Assembly (NCBI GenBank): GCA_947497175.1
Contig: CANMFM010000007.1
Location: forward strand, 372,001-436,000
Source of the DNA: an uncultured Aquimarina sp.
GTDB lineage: Bacteria; Bacteroidota; Bacteroidia; Flavobacteriales; Flavobacteriaceae
Length of the DNA stretch: 64,000 nucleotides
Direction of reading: 5' to 3'
The position numbers were made by a program, and so were the translations under genes. Shown in pieces: positions 27,992 to 37,977 of the stretch (positions are counted from its first letter, which is position 1; every line of letters starts with the position of its first letter). The notes beneath the pieces are model-generated. The model saw only the letters and a program-made list of their open reading frames with translations. It was not told the origin of the DNA and made no database searches.

Positions 27992-28064
27992 ACAAGAGAA
28001 GAGGTTGTCTAAAAAAAGGGCATTGCACTACAATAATGCCCTTTTTTTTAGACAACCTCTTGTT
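27992..28064. terminator. Bidirectional terminator between mreB and lon
   Basis: Arms of more than 30 bases (27992-28024 and about 28034-28064) with one-base irregularities. They contain AAAAAAAGGGCATT and AATGCCC plus T8. It lies between two convergent genes and offers a T run for both directions. Confidence 0.9.
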
Positions 28065-28075
28065 ATGTGGGGGTA

Positions 28076-30526
28076 TTAAAGCGCCTTTGCATTTTTGACT
28101 TTAGTCTTAGTTAATGCCAGGTGTAAAACATCGCCCATATCTTTTACGTAGTGAAATTTAAGTCCTTTTACATATTCAGGTTTAATTTCGTCTATATCTC
28201 TTTTATTATCTTCGCAAAGTAATATTTCTTTTATATGAGCTCTCTTGGCTGCCAGGATTTTTTCTTTTATTCCACCAACCGGAAGAACTTTACCACGTAA
28301 CGTGATCTCACCGGTCATGGCCAGGCTCTTTTTCACTTTTCGTTGTGTAAATAAAGAAACCAATGATGTAAGCATGGTAACTCCTGCGCTAGGTCCATCT
28401 TTTGGAGTAGCACCTTCGGGCACATGAATATGTACGTTATATTTGCTAAAGATATCAGGATTAATCCCTAATTCGTCTGCATTAGCTTTTATATATTCCA
28501 TAGCTATGGTAGCAGACTCTTTCATTACTTTACCAAGATTTCCGGTAATAGTAAGATTTCCTTTTCCTTTAGATAAAATTGATTCTATAAATAATATGTC
28601 GCCTCCAACACTAGTCCATGCAAGTCCTGTTACTACACCGGCCACATCATTATTCTCGTACTTATCTCGTTCCAATTTTGGAGCTCCAAGTACTTCAATA
28701 ATATCGTCATTAGTTACTTTAACATGGTATTCTTCTTCCATTGCAATATTCTTAGCAGCAAAACGAACCATTTTGGCGATTTGTTTTTCTAAGCCTCTTA
28801 CTCCGGATTCTCTGGTATACCCCTCAACGATTTTTTCTAGTTGTGGTTTGGCAATTTTTAGATGAGAAGTATCTAATCCGTGTTCTTCTAACTGTTTTGG
28901 TAAAAGATGTTGCTTTGCAATCTCTACTTTCTCTTCAATAGTATATCCGGTAACGTTAATGATTTCCATACGATCTCTTAGCGCAGGTTGTATTGTACCT
29001 AAGCTATTGGATGTAGCAATAAACATTACTTTAGATAAATCAAACCCCATTTCGAGGAAGTTATCATGAAACTCAGAATTTTGTTCTGGATCCAAAACTT
29101 CTAATAAAGCAGAAGAAGGATCGCCTTGATTACCTACAGATAATTTATCTATTTCATCTAGAACAAATACAGGGTTACTCGTCCCTGCTTTTTTAAGACT
29201 TTGAATAATCCTACCCGGCATAGCGCCTATATAGGTTTTTCTATGACCTCTTATTTCGGCTTCGTCTCTTAATCCGCCTAAGGATATTCTTACATATTCT
29301 CTACCCAACGCCTCAGCAATAGATTTTCCTAATGATGTTTTACCAACTCCGGGAGGGCCATATAAGCATAAGATTGGAGATTTCATATCATTACGAAGCT
29401 TGAGCACCGCTAAATATTCTATAATACGTCGCTTTACTTCATCTAATCCATAGTGATCCCTGTCTAGTATCTTTTTAGCACGTTTTAAATCAAATTTATC
29501 TGTGCTAAACTCGTTCCATGGTAAATCCAGAAATAAATCCAGATAATTGCGTTGTATAGAATACTCAGCGACTTGTGGATTCATTCGTTGCATTTTGGCG
29601 AGTTCTTTATCAAAATGCTTTTGGATTTTCTCATCCCATTTTTTATCCTTACTTCGCACACGCATTTCTTCCAATTCATCTTCGTGAGAAACACCACCAA
29701 GTTCTTCCTGGATAGTTTTCATTTGTTGATGCAAGAAATATTCGCGCTGTTGCTGGCTCATATCATGTTGCACCTTACTCTGAATAACGTTTTTGAGTTC
29801 TAATTTCTGAAACTCAACATTCATAAATTTCAGGGTGGTCAAAGCTCTTTCTTTCAAATCATTAATCTCTAACAATTTTTGTTTTTCTTCGACAGGAAGA
29901 TTAAGGTTAGAAGACACAAAATTGATTAAAAAAGAGTTACTCTCAATATTCTTAATTGCAAATGATGCTTCAGAAGGAATATTAGGGCTTTCTTTAATAA
30001 TTTCTAGAGCAAGATCTTTTATGGAGTCGATTATAGCACCGAACTCTTTATTTTCTTTAACAGGTCGTGCTTCGGGTACTTCGTTTACTTTAGCTTTGAT
30101 ATATGGACTTTCTTCAACGATTTCATTAATTTCAAATCGTTTTTTCCCTTGCAGAATTACGGTAGTATTACCATCAGGCATTTTTAATACCCTAAGAATA
30201 CGGGCAACCACCCCTACCCGATTGATATCTTTTAGCGATGGATTTTCTACTCCCTCTTCTTTTTGAGAAACAACTCCAATAGTTTTGTTTCCGTTATTAG
30301 CTTCATTGATAAGCTTTATAGATTTATCCCTACCTGCTGTTATTGGTATAACTACACCTGGAAATAAAACGGTATTTCGTAGAGGTAATATAGGTAAGAC
30401 TTCAGGTAAATCTTCTTTATCTATTTCCTCTTCATCTTCTGGCGTTAATAAAGGAATTAATTCTGCATCTTGATCTATCTCTTGAAATGACAAACTGTCA
30501 AGTGATGTGAATTTGGTTTTTGTCAT
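28076..30526 (-). CDS. lon: ATP-dependent protease La (Lon)
   Basis: An 816-residue protein. The N-terminal LON substrate domain (about 40-240) has [16 protein letters not shown]. The AAA+ module follows with Walker [14 protein letters not shown] and Walker [12 protein letters not shown]. The C-terminal protease domain has the dyad Ser713 in PKDGPSAGV and Lys756 in [12 protein letters not shown]. It degrades misfolded and regulatory proteins in the cytoplasm. Length and motifs are standard. It is divergent from the ECF sigma gene. Confidence 0.97.
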   Translation of the reverse strand: MTKTKFTSLDSLSFQEIDQDAELIPLLTPEDEEEIDKEDLPEVLPILPLRNTVLFPGVVIPITAGRDKSIKLINEANNGNKTIGVVSQKEEGVENPSLKDINRVGVVARILRVLKMPDGNTTVILQGKKRFEINEIVEESPYIKAKVNEVPEARPVKENKEFGAIIDSIKDLALEIIKESPNIPSEASFAIKNIESNSFLINFVSSNLNLPVEEKQKLLEINDLKERALTTLKFMNVEFQKLELKNVIQSKVQHDMSQQQREYFLHQQMKTIQEELGGVSHEDELEEMRVRSKDKKWDEKIQKHFDKELAKMQRMNPQVAEYSIQRNYLDLFLDLPWNEFSTDKFDLKRAKKILDRDHYGLDEVKRRIIEYLAVLKLRNDMKSPILCLYGPPGVGKTSLGKSIAEALGREYVRISLGGLRDEAEIRGHRKTYIGAMPGRIIQSLKKAGTSNPVFVLDEIDKLSVGNQGDPSSALLEVLDPEQNSEFHDNFLEMGFDLSKVMFIATSNSLGTIQPALRDRMEIINVTGYTIEEKVEIAKQHLLPKQLEEHGLDTSHLKIAKPQLEKIVEGYTRESGVRGLEKQIAKMVRFAAKNIAMEEEYHVKVTNDDIIEVLGAPKLERDKYENNDVAGVVTGLAWTSVGGDILFIESILSKGKGNLTITGNLGKVMKESATIAMEYIKANADELGINPDIFSKYNVHIHVPEGATPKDGPSAGVTMLTSLVSLFTQRKVKKSLAMTGEITLRGKVLPVGGIKEKILAAKRAHIKEILLCEDNKRDIDEIKPEYVKGLKFHYVKDMGDVLHLALTKTKVKNAKAL

Positions 30527-30699
30527 ATGTATATCTAAAAGTCATTTTGTCATTACAACAAATAACTATTCATTTTTTAAATTAATATAAACTATATAAA
30601 AAACCGTATATACCCTATCAAAATAGTACGTATGTAGTGGTTTCGCTATTTTTATTTCAATTGTTATGCCATAAACTTTAAAAAAATTATTTTAAAACT

Positions 30700-30726
30700 G
30701 TAACAAAACTGTTCTATCTATATCTT
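30700..30726 (+). promoter_or_regulatory. Possible ECF-type autoregulatory promoter
   Basis: GTAAC at 30700-30704 and TATCTT at 30721-30726, 16 bases apart. A GTAAC-type -35 and this spacing fit ECF sigma promoters. It lies just before the sigma gene, suggesting autoregulation. Confidence 0.4.
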
Positions 30727-30747
30727 TATGTAAAAGAAATTATTTTT

Positions 30748-31296
30748 TTGATACTAACCCAACTAAATACAGAGCAATTAATAGCTAAATGTCGTAAGCA
30801 GGATCAGAATGCCCAGCTAGAGATTTATAATCGCTATTATAAAGCAATGTATAATACAGCGTTGAGGATTTTAAAAAACCCAGCAGAAGCAGAAGATATA
30901 ATGCAGGAGGCTTTTTTAACTGCATTTACAAAATTGCCCATGCTAGCAGAAGATAAAATGTTTGGAGCCTGGTTAAAAAGAATAGTAATCAACTCAAGTT
31001 TAACTGTATCCAGAAAGAATGATGTACATCGTGAAGTTTCTTTAGAAATTGTCGAGTATTCGATTTCAGACGATGACGGAATTGCAGAAGAAGATTTGGG
31101 TATTATGAAAGCAAATACAATATTAAGTACTATACATCAACTAAAAGACAGCTATAGCACAGCATTATCATTACACTTTATAGAAGGGTATGATTATGAA
31201 GAAATCTGTCAAATCATGGATATATCATATTCTAATTGCCGCACGCTTATTTCGCGTGCAAAAGAAAGCTTACGAAAAAAAATACAATTTGTATGA
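30748..31296 (+). CDS. ECF RNA polymerase sigma factor
   Basis: A 182-residue sigma-70 family protein. Region 2 contains YYKAMYNTALRILKNPAEAEDIMQEAFLTAF and region 4 contains DSYSTALSLHFIEGYDYEEICQIMDISYSNCRTLISRAKESLR. The frame has no ATG before region 2, so the TTG at 30748 is the best start; the exact N-terminus is uncertain. The stop overlaps the next gene start by four bases (ATGA). The operon encodes a membrane partner and two surface beta-solenoid proteins, so it probably controls an envelope response. Confidence 0.9.
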   Translation: MILTQLNTEQLIAKCRKQDQNAQLEIYNRYYKAMYNTALRILKNPAEAEDIMQEAFLTAFTKLPMLAEDKMFGAWLKRIVINSSLTVSRKNDVHREVSLEIVEYSISDDDGIAEEDLGIMKANTILSTIHQLKDSYSTALSLHFIEGYDYEEICQIMDISYSNCRTLISRAKESLRKKIQFV

Positions 31297-31853
31297 AAGA
31301 GGATAATATAGATCAATTATTTAAACGGATGCAGGATCAATTAGACATACATGAACCTTCTTCTGATCACAAAATACGGTTTTTAGAAAAGTTGCAACTA
31401 CAAAACAACGCAATACCATTGCCCTCAAAAAAACGAAATTGGTATAATGTATTTGCAGTAGCAGCCTCGATCGCAATTCTTTTTGGAATCGCAACCACGA
31501 TGTTGATCCCCAATATCTCAGTAGAAGCAGAATTAGCAAGTGTTTCTCCTCAAATGCAAGAAACACAAAGTTTTTTTACTTCTGCTATCCAAACACAATT
31601 AGAAGAAATTAATAAAATTTCTTCTGCAGAAACCAAAGAATTAGTAACAGATGCTATGACCCAAATGGAAAAATTGGAATCTGATTACGAAACCTTAAAA
31701 AAAGATCTTGTTCGTAGCCAAAATGATAAACGCGTAATCAGTGCTATGATCAAAAACTTTCAGAAGCGTGCTAATCTATTAGAAGAAGTGCTTCAAAAAA
31801 TAAATGATATTAATAAATATAAATTATCGAAAAATGAAAACTCTATACTATAA
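31293..31853 (+). CDS. Membrane protein, probable anti-sigma factor
   Basis: A 186-residue protein. The start at 31293 overlaps the sigma gene stop in ATGA. About 50 cytoplasmic residues (MKEDNIDQLFKRMQDQLDIHEPSSDHKIRFLEKL) precede one membrane helix (about 50-68, VFAVAASIAILFGIATTMLI). A helical, probably coiled-coil periplasmic part (about 90-160) follows. No zinc-binding ZAS motif is seen. The position right after an ECF sigma gene and the single-pass topology suggest an anti-sigma factor, but the family is not certain. Confidence 0.7.
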   Translation: MKEDNIDQLFKRMQDQLDIHEPSSDHKIRFLEKLQLQNNAIPLPSKKRNWYNVFAVAASIAILFGIATTMLIPNISVEAELASVSPQMQETQSFFTSAIQTQLEEINKISSAETKELVTDAMTQMEKLESDYETLKKDLVRSQNDKRVISAMIKNFQKRANLLEEVLQKINDINKYKLSKNENSIL

Positions 31854-32928
31854 TATATTTCTATTTGTATGTATCCCGATGCTGGCACTTGCCAATAATC
31901 ATGGAGATTTAAAAGGAAAGTACACCAAAGAAAAAACACTGAAGAAGGAATTCTCTGTTCATAAAGATGCCTTATTAAAAATCAGTAATGATTATGGAAA
32001 TTTGGATATTACCTCATGGAATGAAAATCGCATTGTGATGGAGATCAGCATTAAAGTAAGTGGTAACAATGAAGAAAAGGTCATAAAAAAACTAGAATCT
32101 ATTGATGTAGAATTTGAAGCTTCTTCTCAAATGGTTAGTGCAAGAACTACATTTGACAAAAACAATAATTCCTGGTGGGACAAATGGACCAGTGGTTGGA
32201 GTAATGGACTGAACATGAAAATTAACTACACCGTTAAAGTTCCTGTTTCCAATAGTGTTGATCTAAATAATGACTACGGAAATATTACGCTGGACAAAAT
32301 TGAAGGTAATGCAAAAATCAATTGTGATTATGGACAAATCATCATTGGAGAATTATTGGCAAGTGATAATTATATCAATATAGACTATACTAATAATAGC
32401 AGTATAAAGTATATTAAAAGTGGTAAAATCAATGCAGACTATTCTGATCTGGAAATTGAAAACAGTGATAAGATTGATTTGAATGCTGATTACACAAAAA
32501 CAAAATTTAAATCTGTAAAACACTTAAATTACAATTGTGATTATGGTAGTTTACTTATTGAAAATGCTAATAAAGTGTATGGCGATTCTGATTATATTGG
32601 AATTAAAATCGGAAATATTTCTGAAAGCCTGAGTATTAATGCTTCATATGGTTCTATAGATGTAAAGGCATTGCAACCCTCTTTTAAAAATGTAACGATC
32701 AAAACTGACTATACTGGTGTAGATATAGGATATGATAATGCCTGCAATTTTAATTTTGATATTAAAACCTCATACGGCGGTATTAAAGTTGACGAAGGTA
32801 TCAATATTCAGAAAAAATACGAGAAAAGCTCTAAAAAAGAATATCAAGGATACCACGGTAAAGAAAATGGCGGAGGGACAATTAATATTTCTTCGAGCTA
32901 CGGAGGAATCAAGTTAAGACAGAACTAA
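31834..32928 (+). CDS. Secreted beta-solenoid repeat protein (DUF4097-like)
   Basis: A 364-residue protein. ATG 31834 opens a signal peptide (MKTLYYNIFLFVCIPMLALA) and overlaps the previous gene by 20 bases. The mature protein carries about twelve copies of a unit built around [D/S]Y[G/T]xI, for example NDYGNLDITSW, CDYGQIIIGEL, ASYGSIDVKAL and SSYGGIKLRQN, spaced roughly 15-30 residues. This is the pattern of a right-handed beta-solenoid. Position in the sigma operon suggests an envelope or surface role. The last repeat forms the C-terminus. Confidence 0.8.
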   Translation: MKTLYYNIFLFVCIPMLALANNHGDLKGKYTKEKTLKKEFSVHKDALLKISNDYGNLDITSWNENRIVMEISIKVSGNNEEKVIKKLESIDVEFEASSQMVSARTTFDKNNNSWWDKWTSGWSNGLNMKINYTVKVPVSNSVDLNNDYGNITLDKIEGNAKINCDYGQIIIGELLASDNYINIDYTNNSSIKYIKSGKINADYSDLEIENSDKIDLNADYTKTKFKSVKHLNYNCDYGSLLIENANKVYGDSDYIGIKIGNISESLSINASYGSIDVKALQPSFKNVTIKTDYTGVDIGYDNACNFNFDIKTSYGGIKVDEGINIQKKYEKSSKKEYQGYHGKENGGGTINISSSYGGIKLRQN

Positions 32929-32966
32929 TTAGAAAACTATATATTAATTCAATACTATCTAATCAA

Positions 32967-33701
32967 ATGAGAACAGCACTAATAATTTTAAGTATTCTTG
33001 TATCTGGTACCACTTCGCTGCATGCGCAATGGTGGGGAAATGGAAAGAAAATAACTGGTAATGGTGAAGTAATTACCAAAAACAGAAACACTTCTGAATA
33101 CGATGTAATAAAGCTAAAAGGAAGCCTGGATGTATCATTAGTATCTGGTGCCGAAGGAAAAATTACAATCGAGGGAGAAAGTAACCTTATAGAATATGTA
33201 CTCACAGAGGTTGAAGAAGATGTTTTAAAAATTTCTGTAAAGAAAGGGTATTATCTTAAAGTGTCTAAAGGAAAAAAACTTGTGGTAACAGTTCCTTTCA
33301 AAGATATAAACAAAGTAACTCTGTCTGGATCTGGTGATATATATAGTACTGATACCATAAAAGCTGCTAATTTTAAGACTGGCATATCGGGATCTGGAGA
33401 TATTAAATTAGCTATTGAAGCCCAAAATGCTGAAGGCTATGTAACTGGTAGCGGAGATCTTTCGTTAAGTGGGTCTTCAGAAAGTTTTGATTGTAAGGTA
33501 ACGGGATCTGGTGATCTTGAAGCATATCAACTGAACGCCAAAGAAGTAATCGCTTCTGTAACAGGATCCGGAGATATTCATGTAACTGCAACATCATCAA
33601 TAAAAGCTCGAATTACCGGATCCGGAGATATTCTTTACAAAGGAAATCCGGAACTAGAAGATAAAAAAGTGTCTGGATCTGGAGATATTACCCGCCAGTA
33701 A
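32967..33701 (+). CDS. Head GIN domain protein (DUF2807), putative auto-transporter adhesin type
   Basis: A 244-residue secreted protein with signal peptide MRTALIILSILVSGTTSLHA (cut after HAQ). The DUF2807 region (about 40-244) contains seven GSGD units (LSGSGDIYS, ISGSGDIKL, VTGSGDLSL, VTGSGDLEA, VTGSGDIHV, ITGSGDILY, VSGSGDITR), about 20 residues apart, giving a short beta-solenoid. It ends the sigma operon and is followed by a strong terminator. The head GIN family is common in Bacteroidetes; function unknown. Confidence 0.88.
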   Translation: MRTALIILSILVSGTTSLHAQWWGNGKKITGNGEVITKNRNTSEYDVIKLKGSLDVSLVSGAEGKITIEGESNLIEYVLTEVEEDVLKISVKKGYYLKVSKGKKLVVTVPFKDINKVTLSGSGDIYSTDTIKAANFKTGISGSGDIKLAIEAQNAEGYVTGSGDLSLSGSSESFDCKVTGSGDLEAYQLNAKEVIASVTGSGDIHVTATSSIKARITGSGDILYKGNPELEDKKVSGSGDITRQ

Positions 33702-33729
33702 CCACCGTAGAATTAAATTATGATTTATT

Positions 33730-33766
33730 CTGTTTAGTAACCCAGGGTTACTAAACAGTTTTTTTT
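33730..33766 (+). terminator. Rho-independent terminator of the sigma operon
   Basis: 14-base perfect arms CTGTTTAGTAACCC and GGGTTACTAAACAG separated by one base, followed by eight T residues. Confidence 0.93.
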
Positions 33767-33846
33767 ATGCATATAAATCGCTATTTTTACGCTTCCTACT
33801 AGAATTGTAGTAAGGTTTTATTAATTCACCCCAATCAATATTTGTA

Positions 33847-34584
33847 TTGCTGTTTTTAAACAAGAAAGAAGTTCCATTTAGTGAGATTGTTCCTGAAAAT
33901 TATGTTGATATTCATTCACATTTACTTCCTGGGATAGACGACGGTGTTAAAACTATATATCAATCTGCTTATATCATAGAGCAATTCGAAAAGATCGGTG
34001 TCAAGAAAATAATTACCACACCGCATGTCATGCAGGAAATCTGGCCTAATTCATCACAAACTATATCGGATAAACTAGAATTGTTAAAAAAAATTCTTCC
34101 AACTTTAGGAATAACAAACATTACACTTCAGGCTAGTGCAGAATATATGATGGATGATTTATTTTACCAAAGGATAAAAGAGAATGACATTATACCGCTA
34201 CACAAAAATCATATCCTGGTAGAAATGTCAACTTTTAACAAGCCTATAAATTTGAGTGAAATAGTTTTTGAAACAAAACTAGCCGGCTACACGCCTATAT
34301 TAGCCCATCCAGAACGGTATTCTTTTTATAATAACGATCTAAAGAAATTCGATGAGCTAAAAGAAGCTGGCTTTTTATTTCAACTAAATTTATTGTCGCT
34401 TACAGGGTATTATGGAGATCATGTTAAGGCCCTTGCCAAAAAGCTGATAGATCACAACTATATAGATTTTACTGGCTCAGATATTCATAATTATCATCAA
34501 TTAGGAATACTTTTAAAAGGGTTTACCTCAAACGTTTCTAAAAAAATCAATACATTGATGAGTAAGAACAATGTTTTTGCTTAA
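33847..34584 (+). CDS. CpsB/CapC-type PHP tyrosine phosphatase
   Basis: A 245-residue PHP-domain phosphatase. Metal ligands are visible in DIHSHLLPGIDDG, in KIITTPHVM, in LAHPERY and in DFTGSDIHN. The family removes phosphate from bacterial tyrosine autokinases in capsule assembly. No ATG lies near the expected N-terminus; TTG 33847 is the most suitable start. The gene converges on the Wzc-type kinase gene and their stop codons overlap in the bases TTAA (34581-34584), so the kinase and its likely phosphatase sit tail to tail. Confidence 0.9.
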   Translation: MLFLNKKEVPFSEIVPENYVDIHSHLLPGIDDGVKTIYQSAYIIEQFEKIGVKKIITTPHVMQEIWPNSSQTISDKLELLKKILPTLGITNITLQASAEYMMDDLFYQRIKENDIIPLHKNHILVEMSTFNKPINLSEIVFETKLAGYTPILAHPERYSFYNNDLKKFDELKEAGFLFQLNLLSLTGYYGDHVKALAKKLIDHNYIDFTGSDIHNYHQLGILLKGFTSNVSKKINTLMSKNNVFA

Positions 34585-36938
34585 TTCTTTTTACCGTATC
34601 CATACCCATAGTTGTATCCCGCTTGATTGCCAGCAGCATTTAGCAACACCGCGAGATTGGGCAATCGTTTGTCTCTATAGAAATTTTCAGGCATTTGTAA
34701 GACTCTCTTATCTGTGTAATTTTCTCTTACAATGTAAATACTTAAATCTGCTAAATGACCAATTAAAAGTGTATCGGCCACCAAACTAACCGGAGCTGTA
34801 TCTACTACGATATAATCATATTTACTCTCTAAATACTCAAACATTTTTTTAACTCTGGGTTGCATTAACAACTCTGCCGGATTAGGCGGTATGGCACCAG
34901 ATGGGATAATATCAAAAAGGTTTTTATCTCTATCAGAATAGATTACATCTTCTTCTGTAATGGCGTCATTCATAATATAATTCGTAAGTCCCTTGGTATC
35001 TTTTCCGTTAGGTAAATCTAAGAATTTATGAAATTTTGGATCTCTCAAATCTGTTCCTATGTAGACTACTTTATTTTCAGAAATCGCTAATATTTTAGCT
35101 AGATTAGAAGAGATAAGCGTTTTTCCTTCTCCAGAGATTGTAGAGGTAACAAATATAACCTTACCCATCTTTTTATTTGTCCCAGCCATTAAGAAACCCA
35201 GGTTTGTTCTTAAAATTCTAAATGCTTCGGCAATTGAAGATCTATCATTTTGAGAAATAACAACTCTTTTTTTAGATTTAACTTTTGGTATAGAACCAAT
35301 GATAGGCATAGAGAGAGCTTTTTCAAGGTCCTCTCTGGAGCTTACTTTTACATTGAATAAATCTGATAAATAAATAACCATAAAAGGTAAGAGTAAACCA
35401 AGAAATAATGCTCCGGCATATATGACCTTCTTGTTTGGCGATATTGGGTATGACCCCAAAGTAGAAGCCTTATCGATTACCCTGGCATTAGACAAGGTAA
35501 CATGACTTGTAATCTCTGCTTCTTCTCTTTTTTGTAACAAATAAAGATACAGCTGCTCTTTTATTGTTTGTTCTCTTTCTATGACTCTAACTTCTTTTTC
35601 TCGTATTGGAGCGCTGTATAACTGACCACTAAAATATTTATCTTGTGTTCTAAGACTATTTAATTGAATATTAATAGAACTTTTTAAGCTATTCAAACTT
35701 CCGATTAAAACTTGTCGCAAACCATCAATCTGCTGATCAATGTTTACAACCACCGGATTTTGCTCACTAGAGGTTTTTAACAAACGCTTACGTTGAAGAA
35801 TCAATCCGTTGTATCGCGATACAGTTGTAGAAATGGTGGCATCATCAAATCCCAAATTTGCAGGAACCAAATCATATCGCCCATCTTGACTCAACACAAA
35901 TCTACGCATAGATTCTATTAAATTAAGCTGCGTATTTAATTGTGCTATTCTTTGAACATTTCTGGTATCTATATCGGCTACTCTCTGCGTTTGTGCGCTT
36001 ATATCACTGGTTAGACCATATTTAGATAAGTAACCCGCGGCTTCATCATCAACTTCAGATAAATCACCAGAAATAAGATTTAAGCGTTCATTTATAAAAT
36101 CTGCTGTACGTGCAGAAATTTCCTTTTTATTTTCAATGGTTGCTTTATTGTATTCCTCGACAAGGTTGTTGATGATATCTTTCGCTTTTTCTTTGACAGG
36201 ATCATTTAGTGAAAGCTTAACTGCTGAAGAGTTTTTAAGAGGTAAAATCAATAGCTTATTCCTGTATGCCTCTGTAACCAGATTAACAGGAGTAATCTGA
36301 ATTTTGATAATTTTTCCAATACTCGACTCTATATCATCAACACTTGGAGTAATCACTATATCCCCAATACTTTTATCATTAACCGTATTACCAAAAGCAT
36401 GACCACTTAACCGTTTACCTTTTTCATCAAGAAATGAAAACGATGTATTAGAGTCAATTCTTACATGAAATACTCTTGATTTTGTATGCACTATAGAGTC
36501 ATGTGATAAAAAATTGATCTCAATTAAAGATTTCGGATAGTTTTCTATTTCCAAAATTCTACCTTCCGAAAAATACCGAACATTAAGTTTTAAATTATTT
36601 ACAACGTTTGTAATTAATGTTCTGGATTTAATTATCTGAACTTCATTAGATATCGTACTTTGAGTATTATTTACAAGTCCTAAATCTTTAAATGCTGCAA
36701 GCTCGGATTCACTAATGTTATCATCCTGAGATATCATTATAGTTGATGAAACATTATATTGAGGTATGGTATATCTTATTTTAAGATAAGCTAAGGCAAC
36801 AAAGACTGCCACACTGATTGCAAACCAGTACCACTTTTTAAGATATTTTATGATTTGATCTCTTAAATTAAAACCAAACCCAGATGTTGCATTAAATGCA
36901 TCGTTTATCTCTGGAGTATTATTATTGTTGGTAACCAT
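34581..36938 (-). CDS. Wzc-type polysaccharide co-polymerase and tyrosine autokinase
   Basis: A 785-residue inner-membrane protein. First membrane helix at about 35-53, a periplasmic Wzz-like and coiled-coil domain (about 60-490), second helix at about 500-520, then a BY-kinase domain. Walker A is in TSTISGEGKTLISSNLA, Walker A' in VVYIGTDLRDPK and Walker B in YDYIVVDTAP. The C-terminal tail NYGYGYGKKN holds the tyrosines expected to be autophosphorylated, though the cluster is short. It controls chain length and export together with the Wza-type protein, whose gene lies five bases upstream. Confidence 0.94.
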   Translation of the reverse strand: MVTNNNNTPEINDAFNATSGFGFNLRDQIIKYLKKWYWFAISVAVFVALAYLKIRYTIPQYNVSSTIMISQDDNISESELAAFKDLGLVNNTQSTISNEVQIIKSRTLITNVVNNLKLNVRYFSEGRILEIENYPKSLIEINFLSHDSIVHTKSRVFHVRIDSNTSFSFLDEKGKRLSGHAFGNTVNDKSIGDIVITPSVDDIESSIGKIIKIQITPVNLVTEAYRNKLLILPLKNSSAVKLSLNDPVKEKAKDIINNLVEEYNKATIENKKEISARTADFINERLNLISGDLSEVDDEAAGYLSKYGLTSDISAQTQRVADIDTRNVQRIAQLNTQLNLIESMRRFVLSQDGRYDLVPANLGFDDATISTTVSRYNGLILQRKRLLKTSSEQNPVVVNIDQQIDGLRQVLIGSLNSLKSSINIQLNSLRTQDKYFSGQLYSAPIREKEVRVIEREQTIKEQLYLYLLQKREEAEITSHVTLSNARVIDKASTLGSYPISPNKKVIYAGALFLGLLLPFMVIYLSDLFNVKVSSREDLEKALSMPIIGSIPKVKSKKRVVISQNDRSSIAEAFRILRTNLGFLMAGTNKKMGKVIFVTSTISGEGKTLISSNLAKILAISENKVVYIGTDLRDPKFHKFLDLPNGKDTKGLTNYIMNDAITEEDVIYSDRDKNLFDIIPSGAIPPNPAELLMQPRVKKMFEYLESKYDYIVVDTAPVSLVADTLLIGHLADLSIYIVRENYTDKRVLQMPENFYRDKRLPNLAVLLNAAGNQAGYNYGYGYGKKN

Positions 36939-36943
36939 AAAAA

Positions 36944-37735
36944 TTATCTAATGATCAGTCCTATTGTAGTTATTGCAACACCAACTAAACTCAAAATAAT
37001 GGCCAATGTATTGTTATTGGTTTTTGATGTTCGTATTTGCGACTTATTGGGTTCTACATAAAGAACATCATTTTGAGCTAAATAATACACAGGAGACTCA
37101 AAAATAGTTTTAGAAGTAAGATCGACTCTATGATATGTATTAACCCCCTCGTTTTCTCTGATTACCATAACATTACCCCTCTTACCTTTGATGGTCATAT
37201 CGCCTGCCATCCCTAAGGCTTCTATAATGGTTATTCGTTCATTTGGTATTGTATATGCTCCCGGGCTGCTTACTTCTCCTAAAACAGTAATTTTGAAATT
37301 TTGAAGTCTAACACTAATAATAGGATCATTAATATATACTTTCAGTTTTTCTTTAATCATTTCTTTAGCCTCAATACGAGTAAGTCCAGCTATCTTTAAT
37401 TTACCTAAAACAGGAAAATCAATATTACCTTCTTCATCTATGAGATACGTAGGTTCACTAGAACCTCCTCCAGATCCTGAACCACCACCGTTTCCGTCGT
37501 TACCAGAAATTGATGATCCTCCGCCCATAAGGTTAAAAGGTCTGACGGCATCCATATCTGATGCAGAAACCAAAATACTAACAATATCGTCTACTTTGAA
37601 AACAGGTGTAAAAGAATTTGTTGACGTAATTTGCTCTAGGTTTTTTGAATCCTGAAAATACACAACATCCCCAGGAACCTTACAGGAAATAACTGAAATT
37701 AGCAATAGAAGTAAAAACAAAAATCTATATCGCAT
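36944..37735 (-). CDS. Wza-type polysaccharide export lipoprotein
   Basis: A 263-residue protein. The signal peptide ends in a lipobox (LLLLISVISC). The Poly_export domain (about 40-135) is interrupted by a Gly/Ser-rich insert at about 72-95 (GGGSSISGNDGNGGG and more), followed by an SLBB domain with KITVLGEVSSPGAYTIPNERITIIEALGMAGD. A C-terminal membrane segment (about 240-262) ends the protein. It should form the outer-membrane export channel. It is co-transcribed with the Wzc-type gene and has a very good promoter at 37774-37802. Confidence 0.92.
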   Translation of the reverse strand: MRYRFLFLLLLLISVISCKVPGDVVYFQDSKNLEQITSTNSFTPVFKVDDIVSILVSASDMDAVRPFNLMGGGSSISGNDGNGGGSGSGGGSSEPTYLIDEEGNIDFPVLGKLKIAGLTRIEAKEMIKEKLKVYINDPIISVRLQNFKITVLGEVSSPGAYTIPNERITIIEALGMAGDMTIKGKRGNVMVIRENEGVNTYHRVDLTSKTIFESPVYYLAQNDVLYVEPNKSQIRTSKTNNNTLAIILSLVGVAITTIGLIIR

Positions 37736-37773
37736 ATCATTGATAGTTTAAAGGTAAATTTAGGAATACTGCA

Positions 37774-37802
37774 CAAAAATATAACTTTATTTAGTTTAGC
37801 AA
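37774..37802 (-). promoter_or_regulatory. Bacteroidetes-type promoter of the wza-wzc unit
   Basis: On the minus strand TTG (37802-37800) and the exact -7 box TATTTTTG (37781-37774) lie 18 bases apart. The start codon of the export lipoprotein is 38 bases downstream. This shows that the export pair can be transcribed separately from the upstream aminotransferase-dehydratase pair. Confidence 0.7.
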
Positions 37803-37836
37803 TAGGATTTTGCCTTATCTGTTTTTATTTACCCTT

Positions 37837-37891
37837 TTTTATGCACTAAGCATAAAAGAGTAAACAGTGAATATGCATATACATATCACTG
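37837..37891. repeat. Two inverted repeats between pglF-like gene and wza promoter
   Basis: First, TTTTATGC/GCATAAAA (37837-37844 and 37850-37857). Second, CAGTGAATATG and CATATCACTG (37865-37875 and 37882-37891, one bulged base). Neither is followed by a T run on the minus strand. They may bind a regulator or mark the transcript end of the dehydratase gene. Confidence 0.45.
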
Positions 37892-37977
37892 ATTACGGAT
37901 AGCGATAAATACTCTAAAAATCCCTTACTTCAACAAACTAAATTATGTTTCTTAACTGTTATCTTTTATAAAAAGGT

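Noticed and set aside
32967..33701. Repeated GGATCTGG(T/A)GA DNA units as a possible CRISPR or tandem DNA repeat
   Set aside because: The units are codons for GSGD repeats in one continuous reading frame with irregular spacing, so they are protein repeats.
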